Source: Actinomycetota bacterium
GTDB taxonomy: Bacteria; Actinomycetota; Thermoleophilia; Solirubrobacterales; 70-9
NCBI GenBank assembly: GCA_005884985.1
Contig: VAYK01000019.1
Span: 8,793 to 14,017, forward strand
Direction of reading: 5' to 3'
Length of the DNA stretch: 5,225 nt
Shown: positions 1 to 5,225 of the stretch, in pieces
Position numbering within the stretch: the stretch's first letter is position 1
How the letters are laid out: the number at the start of each line of letters is the position of its first letter
Translations under genes and position numbers: made by a program
Notes under the pieces: generated by a model
Seen by the model: only the letters and a program-made list of their open reading frames with translations
Databases searched by the model: none
What the model was told of the DNA's origin: nothing

Positions 1-4
1 GGTC

Positions 5-31
5 GGCGCAATAGCGCACGGCTATTGCGCC
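5..31 (-). terminator. Perfect hairpin downstream of rpsO (terminator or RNA-processing site)
   Basis: GGCGCAATAGC (5-15) and GCTATTGCGCC (21-31) form an uninterrupted 11-bp stem with a 5-base loop, about 70 bases after the rpsO stop. The four remaining bases on the minus strand (GACC) are not T-rich, so a classical intrinsic terminator is not shown. A U-less actinobacterial terminator, a partial attenuator between rpsO and pnp, or an RNase III cleavage stem are all possible. The rest of the stretch, 32-99, holds nothing I recognise. Confidence -1.
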
Positions 32-99
32 TCCCTGCGTCCTTGCCCCGCTTGATCCGGCGCTCGCCAGCCGCACACTCGGGAGTTCTGAGACAACCT

Positions 100-369
100 C
101 TAACGCCGCAGGCCCAGGTCGGCTACGACCTTGCGGTAGCGCTCCAGGTCCGCGCGTTCGAGGTAGCCGAGCAGCCGCCGGCGCTTGCCGACCATCATCA
201 GCAGCCCGCGGCGCGAGTGGTGGTCCTTGCTGTGCGCGCGCAGGTGCTCGGTCAGGTGGTTGATGCGCTCGGTGAGCAACGCAACCTGGACCTCGGCGGA
301 GCCGGTATCGCCATCCTCGCGACCGAACTTGCCGATCAGCTCCTGCTTCTTCTCCTTGGTCAAAGGCAT
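100..369 (-). CDS. rpsO: 30S ribosomal protein S15
   Basis: Primary 16S rRNA-binding protein of the 30S platform, contacting the three-way junction of helices 20-22. The 89 residues equal the standard length. The whole protein is canonical: MPLTKEKKQELIGKFG (1-16), DTGSAEVQVALLTERINHLTEHL (21-43), the rRNA-binding DHHSRRGLLMMVGKRRRLLGYL segment (49-70) and the C-terminal helix. The start overlaps the ribF stop by one base (TGATG) and has no Shine-Dalgarno sequence, so it is probably translated by ribosomes that have just ended ribF, unless another signal exists. S15 commonly represses its own mRNA in other bacteria; no such site can be recognised here. The stop is TAG, about 70 bases before a strong hairpin. 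The gene downstream, beyond the window, is expected to be pnp, as in most genomes. Confidence -1.
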   Translation of the reverse strand: MPLTKEKKQELIGKFGREDGDTGSAEVQVALLTERINHLTEHLRAHSKDHHSRRGLLMMVGKRRRLLGYLERADLERYRKVVADLGLRR

Positions 370-1256
370 CAGGGCGGAGTGAAGCTAGCACAGTGCTCTC
401 TGGCCGCCTCGACGTCGCGATGCATCTGCGCGATCAGCTCTTTGACGCCCGGAAACCGCCGTTCGCCGCGCAGCCGGCTGATGAACGCGATCCGCAGCGT
501 CCGCCCGTAGAGGTCCCCGTCAAAGTCGAGCAGGTACGCCTCCACGAGCAGCCCGCGTCCCGTCTCGAAGGTTGGCCGGATGCCCACGTTGACGGCCGCC
601 GGCCGGCCGTCGGCGAACGCCGCGTAGACGCCGTGGCCTGGGCAGACCAGGTCATCGGACGGCACGATGTTGGCGGTCGGGAAGCCGAGCTCGCGTCCCC
701 GTCCATCCCCCTCTACGACCGTCCCCTCGAGCAGGAATGGCGCGCCCAGGCACCGGGTTGCGGCCTCGACCTCGCCGGCGGCGACCAGTGACCGGACCCG
801 CGTCGAGGAGACGATCTCGCCGTCCACCTCCACCAACGGCACGACCCGGGTCTCGAACTCCGGGCGTGAAGCGAGCATCTTCGGGTCTCCCCTCGCCTTG
901 GCGCCAAAGCGGAAGTTCTCCCCCACGGACACGCTCTCTGCGCCCAGCGCGTCGACCAGGATCCGAGAGCAGAAGTCCTCGGGGGCGATCGTGGAGAACT
1001 CGTCGTCGAACGGGATCACGATCAGCTCCTCGACCCCCAGCCCCTCGATCACGTCGCGCTTGATCTCGAACGGCATGATCAGCTTCGGCGCGGCGTCGGG
1101 GTGAAGCACTCGCAGTGGATGCGGCTCAAAGGTCAGCGCCGTATCCGCCCCGTCGATCACCTGCCGATGACCGACGTGGACGCCGTCGAAGACGCCGATC
1201 GCCACGTGCCGCGATCGGCGCTCGACGTCGGGAGGCTGGGTGACCTTGATCCTCAT
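369..1256 (-). CDS. ribF: Bifunctional riboflavin kinase / FMN adenylyltransferase
   Basis: Converts riboflavin to FMN and then FAD in the cytoplasm. The N-terminal adenylyltransferase domain shows GVFDGVHVGH (residues 21-30, HxGH nucleotide motif), TFEPHP (42-47), SVGENFRFG (110-118) and IVSSTRVR (148-155). The C-terminal riboflavin kinase domain shows GRELGFPTAN (187-196), the NVGIRPTF block (223-230) and the likely catalytic glutamate E239 in VEAYLLDFDGDLYG. At 295 residues it is slightly shorter than the usual 305-320; the helix and strand between HxGH and TFEPHP are shortened by roughly ten residues. The ATG lies 42 bases after the truB TAG, with no good Shine-Dalgarno sequence at normal distance. 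The TGA stop shares its final A with the rpsO ATG. No FMN riboswitch fits in the upstream gap. Confidence -1.
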   Translation of the reverse strand: MRIKVTQPPDVERRSRHVAIGVFDGVHVGHRQVIDGADTALTFEPHPLRVLHPDAAPKLIMPFEIKRDVIEGLGVEELIVIPFDDEFSTIAPEDFCSRILVDALGAESVSVGENFRFGAKARGDPKMLASRPEFETRVVPLVEVDGEIVSSTRVRSLVAAGEVEAATRCLGAPFLLEGTVVEGDGRGRELGFPTANIVPSDDLVCPGHGVYAAFADGRPAAVNVGIRPTFETGRGLLVEAYLLDFDGDLYGRTLRIAFISRLRGERRFPGVKELIAQMHRDVEAAREHCASFTPP

Positions 1257-1298
1257 CGAAAGCCGGCCGGGAAGCCTTTCACGCGAGCGCGACTCCCG

Positions 1299-2096
1299 CT
1301 AGGCCAGCACGACTTCGGGCCGGAGCGCGGCGTCCCTGCGCCGGGCGACGGCCATCACACGCCCATCATGGGTGAGCCTGAGAGGTCCCTCGGCCTCGCC
1401 CGCGGCCGGCACCGACCCCCCATGCCCGACGCGCTCCGCCTCCGCCGCGTCCAGGATCCGCTCGGGCAGGAACTCGAGCGCGGCCTCGACCGCAAGCGGC
1501 TCGCCGTTCGCGTCCTCGACCCGAAACGGACCCACTGCGATGCGCCGTAGGAGCTCGCAGTAGGCGTCGCCGAGCGTTTCGATCAGCGTCCGAACGTAGG
1601 TGCCGGTCGAGCACTCGACCTCGAACTCGGCGCGGTCGTCCTCGCGTCGCAGGAGCGTGGCCCCGTAGATCTCGACGTCGCGCTCGGGCGTCTCGGTGCG
1701 CTCGCCGCGGTGGGCGCGACGGTAGAGGCGCTCACCATCGACCCTGACCGCCGAGGTCATCGGCACGCGCTGGCGGATCCGCCCAGTTGGCAGCTCCAGC
1801 CGCTCGGGAACCGCGCCCGTGTGGGTGATCTCTCCATCGGGATCTCCCGTCGTCGAGCGCCAACCAAGCCTCGCCGTCGCGCGATAGGTCTTCGGCAGCG
1901 GCAGGAAGTAGCGCTGGAGTCGTGTGGCTCGACTCAGGAGCACCAGCAGCAGCCCGGTGGCGAACGGATCGAGCGTTCCGGCATGGCCCGCCCTTTGGCC
2001 GCGCTCGCGACGGACGCGCTCGACCACGTCGTGGGAGGTGGAGCCGGCCGGCTTGTCGACCAGCAGCACTCCGCCCGTCGGCGCCTCAGCGGTCAC
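1299..2096 (-). CDS. truB: tRNA pseudouridine(55) synthase
   Basis: Isomerises U55 to pseudouridine in the T-loop of nearly all tRNAs. The 265 residues begin with the standard GGVLLVDKPAGSTSHDVV (8-25). The catalytic aspartate is D43 in GHAGTLDPFATG (37-48). KTYRAT (69-74), TTGDPDGE (82-89), PMTSAVRVDGERLY (112-125), STGTYVRTL (163-171) and LRRIAVGPF (183-191) are the other family motifs. The segment between TGDPDGE and PMTSAV is shorter than in Escherichia coli. The last 55 residues or so look like the C-terminal PUA-like domain. The start is GTG, 26 bases after the nrnA stop; only a weak GGA precedes it, so coupling with nrnA is plausible. The stop is TAG. Sequence conservation makes an active enzyme very likely. 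Confidence -1.
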   Translation of the reverse strand: MTAEAPTGGVLLVDKPAGSTSHDVVERVRRERGQRAGHAGTLDPFATGLLLVLLSRATRLQRYFLPLPKTYRATARLGWRSTTGDPDGEITHTGAVPERLELPTGRIRQRVPMTSAVRVDGERLYRRAHRGERTETPERDVEIYGATLLRREDDRAEFEVECSTGTYVRTLIETLGDAYCELLRRIAVGPFRVEDANGEPLAVEAALEFLPERILDAAEAERVGHGGSVPAAGEAEGPLRLTHDGRVMAVARRRDAALRPEVVLA

Positions 2097-2122
2097 GTCC
2101 GTGCGCCACGAGCCTGGTGGGG

Positions 2123-3136
2123 TTAGAGCTGCGCCCTGACCTCGTCACAGAGGAACTCGACCAGCTCGGAGTAGCCGAGGTCGGTCGAGAAGCCGGCCGC
2201 CCGCCGGTGGCCGCCACCGCCGCGCTTGCGGGCGATCGCCGAGACATCGACCCGGCCCACGGTCGAACGCAGGCTCACCTTGCGCGCCGCCCGGCCGCCG
2301 TCCGTCTTGTCGCGGATCATCGCCGCGACCTCGGTGCCCTCGAGCGATCGCACGTGGTCGATGATCCCCTCGGTGAGGATGTCGCTCGCACCCGTATCGG
2401 CGTAGTCGTCGGCCGAGATGTAGGTGACGGCGAGATTGCAGTCCGCGAAGCGCTCGATCCGCTCGATCGCGCGGGCGACCAGGCGCAGCTTCTCGATCGG
2501 CACTCGCTCGTACAGGCGCCGGTAGGTGTCGTGGACGTCCACGCCGGCCTCGATCAGCTCCGCTGCCATCCGGTGCGTGGCCGGGCTCGTGTTCTCGTAC
2601 ATGAACCGGCCGGTGTCGGTGACCAGCGCGACGTAGAGCGCCCCGGCGATCTCCGGCGTCAGCTCCACGCCGAGCAGCTTCGCCAGCTCGAACAGAATCT
2701 CGGCCGTGCACGACGCCTCGGTGTCGACCAGGTTCACAGTGCCGAAGCCGGTGTTGTCGTGGTGGTGATCGATGTTCAGGATCTTGGACTCGCCGCGGTG
2801 CAGAAAGCCGACCGGCATGCGGTCGATATTGCCGCAGTCGAGGAAGACCAGGACTCGGTCGACGACGTCGACCGGCGGCTCGTGGAAGACCTCCTCCAGG
2901 GGCAGGAAGCGGTACTCGACGGGCAGCGGGAACTCCTTCGCGGCCAGGAACATCACCGAGTCCTTGCCGAGCCGGGTGAGGATGTGGTGGAGGGCAAGCA
3001 GGGAGCCGAGCGCGTCTCCGTCCGGGCCCTCGTGAGTCGTGAGCAGGAAACGATCCGCGGCCCGAAGCTCCTCCGCCATCTCCGCCAGCGACGCAGCCTT
3101 GCGTTCGGCCACCGTGGCCACGGGCCTGCCTCTCAC
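2123..3136 (-). CDS. nrnA: DHH-family phosphoesterase, NrnA-like (nanoRNase / pAp phosphatase)
   Basis: Predicted cytoplasmic Mn-dependent phosphoesterase that degrades 2-5 nt RNAs, and in characterised members also dephosphorylates pAp or cleaves cyclic dinucleotide products. The length of 337 residues is typical. DHH-domain metal motifs are all present: motif I HEGPDGDALGS (residues 35-45; D39, D41), motif II D100 (VFLDCGN), motif III D123-H124-H125 (NIDHHHDNTGFG) and motif IV D174 (LVTDTGRF). The DHHA1 substrate-binding domain ends with GGGGHRRAAGF (306-316). The GTG at 3136 overlaps the rbfA stop. A second GTG at 3121 (residue 6) has a better placed Shine-Dalgarno sequence and may be the true start, giving 332 residues. 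The stop is TAA, 26 bases before truB. Exact substrate (nanoRNA, pAp, c-di-AMP/pApA) cannot be decided from sequence alone. Confidence -1.
   Translation of the reverse strand: MRGRPVATVAERKAASLAEMAEELRAADRFLLTTHEGPDGDALGSLLALHHILTRLGKDSVMFLAAKEFPLPVEYRFLPLEEVFHEPPVDVVDRVLVFLDCGNIDRMPVGFLHRGESKILNIDHHHDNTGFGTVNLVDTEASCTAEILFELAKLLGVELTPEIAGALYVALVTDTGRFMYENTSPATHRMAAELIEAGVDVHDTYRRLYERVPIEKLRLVARAIERIERFADCNLAVTYISADDYADTGASDILTEGIIDHVRSLEGTEVAAMIRDKTDGGRAARKVSLRSTVGRVDVSAIARKRGGGGHRRAAGFSTDLGYSELVEFLCDEVRAQL
3129..3132 (-). promoter_or_regulatory. Shine-Dalgarno sequence favouring a shorter nrnA start
   Basis: GAGG on the minus strand lies seven bases before the GTG at 3121-3119, ideal spacing, whereas the upstream GTG at 3136 has no comparable site. 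The first five codons of the longer form would then be the ribosome-binding region, leaving an 11-base gap after the rbfA stop. NrnA homologues are variable before the first helix, so conservation does not settle it. Confidence -1.
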
Positions 3137-3468
3137 TGGTCGAGCAGCCTCGACATGCGGACACCGCGCTCCGGAGTCTCGTCGTAGTGGAAGCTCAGGG
3201 TGGGAGTGCGCTTGATCCGCATCTCGTGGGCGATCCTAGCCTGCAGCACGCCATGAGAAGAGCGAAGACCGGCGAGCGTCGCCTCGCGCTCGGCCTCGCC
3301 GCCGAGCACGCTCACGTGGACGCGCGCTGAGCGCAGATCCGGGCTGGTCTCCACCGACGTCACAGTTACGAATCCGATCCGTGGGTCCTCGAGCTCCGTC
3401 GCGATCGCAGACCCAATCACCTCGCGCATCACCTCGTTCACCCTCCTGATGCGCTTGGTGGGCATCAT
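3133..3468 (-). CDS. rbfA: 30S ribosome-binding factor A
   Basis: RbfA binds the immature 30S subunit near the 5' end of 16S rRNA and helps its late maturation; it is also a cold-adaptation factor. The 111 residues match the family's usual 110-130. The KH-like domain is clear: an N-terminal RIRRVNEVMREVIGSAIATEL helix (about residues 6-26), DPRIGFVTVTSVETSPDL (28-45), the ARVHVSVLG strand (48-56), and the C-terminal RIKRTPTLSFHYDETPERG segment (84-102). The start has two successive ATG codons; I take the first because the upstream TATAGT is spaced for it. There is no Shine-Dalgarno sequence. The TGA stop overlaps the annotated nrnA GTG by four bases (GTGA), so the two genes are probably translationally coupled. 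Confidence -1.
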   Translation of the reverse strand: MMPTKRIRRVNEVMREVIGSAIATELEDPRIGFVTVTSVETSPDLRSARVHVSVLGGEAEREATLAGLRSSHGVLQARIAHEMRIKRTPTLSFHYDETPERGVRMSRLLDQ

Positions 3469-3474
3469 CGCGCG

Positions 3475-3480
3475 ACTATA
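3475..3480 (-). promoter_or_regulatory. Candidate -10 hexamer for a leaderless rbfA transcript
   Basis: The minus strand reads TATAGT, six bases (CGCGCG), then the rbfA ATG. TATAGT is a good -10 (TANNNT, close to TATAAT) in an otherwise GC-rich gap, and it lies at -12 to -7 from the start codon, the geometry of leaderless actinobacterial promoters. The 42-base gap after ylxP has no Shine-Dalgarno sequence. No convincing -35 is present 16-18 bases upstream, which is common for such promoters. Confidence -1.
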
Positions 3481-3510
3481 GCTCAGGGCAGATCGGCCAT
3501 CTGGGCGCTC

Positions 3511-3810
3511 TCAGCCGCGGATGTCGGCCAGACTGAGCAGGTCGCGCTGGAACGCGCACCCGTCCGGACAACGTGCCTCGACGAAACGCTCCAACTCGTC
3601 GGCGCGATGACCGACGTCCCCCCCGCCGACCAGGGCGCAGACGAGCGTCGTCCGCTGCCAGGTGTCGTGCCCGTCGACCTCGGCGACCGAGGCCCCGAAC
3701 CGCTGCCGCAGCTGCGCCTTCAGCGAGTGCAGGACCTTCCGCTTGCCCTTCAGGTCGTGCGAGTCGTTGAGGTGCAGCCGGACCTCGACCACGCAGACGT
3801 ACGCGCGCAT
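3511..3810 (-). CDS. ylxP: DUF503 family protein (YlxP-like)
   Basis: Small protein of 99 residues, the usual size for DUF503/YlxP. Recognisable family features are the N-terminal strand with VEVRLHLNDSHDLKGKR (residues 8-24), the KxxLHSLKAQLRQRFG helix (25-39) and the signature SVAEVDGHDTWQRTTL (41-56). A second helix rich in Glu and Arg follows (about 68-80). The family has a ferredoxin-like fold and is found beside infB and rbfA in many Gram-positive bacteria. A role in ribosome biogenesis is suspected from that linkage but, to my knowledge, the biochemical activity is not established. The ATG start lies 27 bases after the infB TAG and the stop is TGA. No Shine-Dalgarno sequence is visible; a TANNNT hexamer sits just upstream. 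Confidence -1.
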   Translation of the reverse strand: MRAYVCVVEVRLHLNDSHDLKGKRKVLHSLKAQLRQRFGASVAEVDGHDTWQRTTLVCALVGGGDVGHRADELERFVEARCPDGCAFQRDLLSLADIRG

Positions 3811-3816
3811 GCGCGA

Positions 3817-3822
3817 AGGGTA
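3817..3822 (-). promoter_or_regulatory. Candidate -10 hexamer for a leaderless ylxP transcript
   Basis: The minus strand reads TACCCT, then six bases (TCGCGC), then the ylxP ATG. The hexamer fits the actinobacterial TANNNT -10 pattern and sits at -12 to -7 from the A of the start codon, as it would if transcription began at the ATG. No purine-rich Shine-Dalgarno sequence precedes this start and no -35 box is evident. The middle of the hexamer is C-rich, so the match is modest. Confidence -1.
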
Positions 3823-3837
3823 CGCCGCCGGAGTGGG

Positions 3838-5225
3838 CTATTCGAGCGTCTGCTCGACCTGCTTGGTCTCGAACAGCTCCAACACGTCGCCCACCTTGAC
3901 GTCCTGGTAGCCCTCGAGCACGACGCCGCACTCGAGGCCCTCCTCGACCTCCTGCACGTTGTCCTTGAAGCGGCGCAGCGAGCCGACCCGGCCGGTCCAC
4001 ACTATGGTGCCCTCGCGGACCAGGCGCACCTGAGCGATGCGGGTGATCTTGCCGTCGGTGACCACACAGCCGGCGATCGTGCCCACCCGCGAGGCCCGGA
4101 ACAGCTCCTTGACCTCGGCCTGGCCAAGCTCCTCCTCGACATCCTCGGGCTCCAGCAGGCCCTCCAGCGCGGCTCGGAGGTCCTCGGTGACCTTGTAGAT
4201 CACCGTGTAGGTTCTGATCTCGACCCCCTCGCGCTCGGCGGCCCTGCGGGCATCGACCAACGGGCGCACGTTGAAGCCGATGATGATTGCGTCGGAGGCT
4301 GCCGCGAGCATCACGTCCGACTCGGTGATCCCGCCCGTTGCGGCGTGGATCACATCCGCCACGATCCGCTCCTGCGGAAGCTTTGCGATCTCGTCCTGGA
4401 GGGCGCCCAGCGAGCCCGAGCCTGCCGTTGCCTTCTCGAAGACCTCGTCGAGGCTGATCTTGCGAGCCTGCTGGCGAGCCAGCGCCTCAGTTTTCAGCCG
4501 GTGGAGGCGCTCCTGGGCCATGTGGCGCGCAGCGCGCTCGCCATCCACTGCCTCGACCCGCTCGCCCGCCTCGCAGACCCCGTCGAAGCCGAGTACCTCG
4601 ACCGGGTCGCCCGGCCCCGCCTCTTCGACGCGGGCGCCGATGAAGTCGTGCATCGCCCGCACCTTGCCCCAGTTGGCCCCAGCGACCAGTGCGTTGCCGA
4701 CATGTAGGGTGCCACGCCTGACCAGCACGGTGACGACGGGCCCGCGCCCGGGGTCAAGATTCGACTCGATCACCGTGCCCACGGCAGGGGCGTTCGGGTT
4801 CGCCTTCAGCTCTTCCAGCTCGGATGCGAGCACGATCATCTCGAGGAGGTTGTCGAGCCCCTCCCTGGTCTTCGCCGAGACGTCTCAGAAGATCGTCTCG
4901 CCCCCCCATTCCTCCGGGCTCAGCCCCTGTGAGGCGAGCTCGTTGCGTACCCGGTCGGGCTGGGCGTCTTGCTTGTCGATCTTGTTGACGGCGACCAGAA
5001 TCGGAACTTCGGCAGCCCGAGCGTGGTCGATCGCCTCCACCGTCTGGGGCATGACGCCGTCGTCCGCAGCGACCACGATCACGGCCAGGTCGGTGACCTT
5101 GGCCCCGCGTGCACGCATCGCCGTGAACGCCTCGTGGCCGGGCGTGTCGAGGAAGGTGATCCTCTTGCCGTTCTGATGGACCTGGTAGGCCCCGATGTGC
5201 TGCGTGATCCCTCCCGCCTCGCCGG
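3838..5225 (-). CDS. infB: Translation initiation factor IF2, 3' part, interrupted by an in-frame stop
   Basis: GTPase that places initiator fMet-tRNA on the 30S subunit and promotes 50S joining. The gene runs off the right edge; 460 residues plus one internal stop codon are visible. Counting from the first whole codon (5223), I see switch I (GGITQHIGA, residues 4-12), G3 (DTPGH, 26-30), G4 (NKID, 80-83) and G5 (SAK, 116-118). Domain II follows (GTVIESNLDPGRGP), then the conserved AAASDAIIIGFNVRP block and the C-terminal fMet-tRNA-binding domain (GTIAGC, SLRRFKD). Two defects are visible: codon 113 is TGA although the frame is the same and conserved on both sides, and around codon 269 the strand normally reading like ELNLxxKADVQ is absent, about 13 residues short. 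The P-loop is outside the window. The end is TAG, 27 bases before ylxP. Family identity is certain; whether this copy is intact in the living cell is not. Confidence -1.
4885..4887 (-). other. In-frame TGA inside infB
   Basis: On the minus strand the codons read GAG ACG ATC TTC TGA GAC GTC TCG GCG AAG, that is ETIF-stop-DVSAK. IF2 proteins have one residue here, Cys in Bacillus subtilis as I recall it and Val in many others. TGC to TGA would be a single substitution. The frame does not change across the stop, so an indel is not the cause. TGA is the ordinary terminator of ylxP, rbfA and ribF in this same window, so a reassigned code is unlikely. A sequencing or assembly error, or a true nonsense mutation, is the simplest reading. 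Confidence -1.

Noticed and set aside
25..510. Plus-strand open frame of 161 codons opposite rpsO
   Set aside because: Antisense to the complete, canonical S15 gene and the end of ribF, and it starts inside the hairpin; no motif.
1257..1298. FMN riboswitch before ribF
   Set aside because: The truB-ribF gap is 42 bases, far too short for the FMN aptamer, and none of its conserved segments is present.
1922..3187. Long plus-strand open frame of 421 codons
   Set aside because: It is antisense to nrnA and to parts of truB and rbfA, all unmistakably conserved. Its translation is low-complexity (rich in Asp, Arg, Val, Leu, Gln) with no family motif. Long antisense frames are expected opposite GC-rich genes.
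3607..4707. Plus-strand open frame of 366 codons opposite infB and ylxP
   Set aside because: Same shadow effect; Leu/Asp/His-rich translation without recognisable domains, opposite conserved coding sequence.
3838..4839. Separate gene for the C-terminal 333 residues of IF2 starting at an internal ATG
   Set aside because: The sequence upstream of that ATG (DVSAKTREGLDNLLE) is still IF2 in frame, so the ATG is just an internal methionine of the EMI segment. No Shine-Dalgarno sequence or promoter marks it.
4885..4887. TGA reassigned to a sense codon throughout the genome
   Set aside because: ylxP, rbfA and ribF end in TGA at the expected protein lengths, two of them overlapping the next start, so TGA acts as a normal stop here.
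4901..4907. Seven-base C run (G run in the mRNA) as a frameshift site
   Set aside because: The frame is the same and conserved before and after it (EEWGGETIF), so no shift takes place.
4271..5176. Plus-strand open frame of 301 codons opposite infB
   Set aside because: Ser/Thr/Ala-rich antisense translation that runs opposite the IF2 G domain; no start context or motif.

Overview
The window is high-GC bacterial DNA in which every supportable gene is on the minus strand. It carries one long translation and ribosome-biogenesis operon, read from right to left: infB (3' part) - ylxP (DUF503) - rbfA - nrnA (DHH phosphoesterase) - truB - ribF - rpsO. This is the classic nusA/infB-rbfA-truB-ribF-rpsO-(pnp) neighbourhood. 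The DUF503 and nrnA insertions are common in Actinomycetota and Firmicutes. Base composition, GTG starts, weak Shine-Dalgarno sequences and the style of the proteins (a compact RibF with 'ADTALTFEPHP', a shortened TruB) suggest an actinobacterium, possibly of the Thermoleophilia (Solirubrobacterales/Gaiellales). That placement is inference from memory of family sequences and was not tested by a search.

Right end (3838-5225): IF2 from switch I through the C-terminal domain; the P-loop and N-terminal region lie outside the window. The reading frame is intact on both sides of an in-frame TGA at 4885-4887, which falls between the G4 (NKID) and G5 (SAK) motifs. About 13 residues of a strongly conserved strand after the G domain are also missing, next to a 6-bp tandem repeat. 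Centre (2123-3810): ylxP, rbfA and nrnA, closely spaced; rbfA and nrnA overlap by 4 bases. Left half (100-2096): truB, ribF and rpsO; ribF and rpsO share one base (TGATG). Left edge (1-99): no gene, but a perfect 11-bp hairpin downstream of rpsO.

The genes form one functional set. IF2 starts translation, RbfA matures the 30S subunit, TruB modifies tRNA U55, S15 is a primary 16S rRNA binder, NrnA degrades nanoRNA or pAp, and RibF makes FMN and FAD. No stretch longer than 100 bases lacks a gene. I see no mobile element, CRISPR array, tRNA or rRNA, and no undescribed multi-gene system. The points that deserve a second look are the two lesions in infB, two -10-like hexamers placed exactly as expected for leaderless transcripts of ylxP and rbfA, and the hairpin after rpsO.
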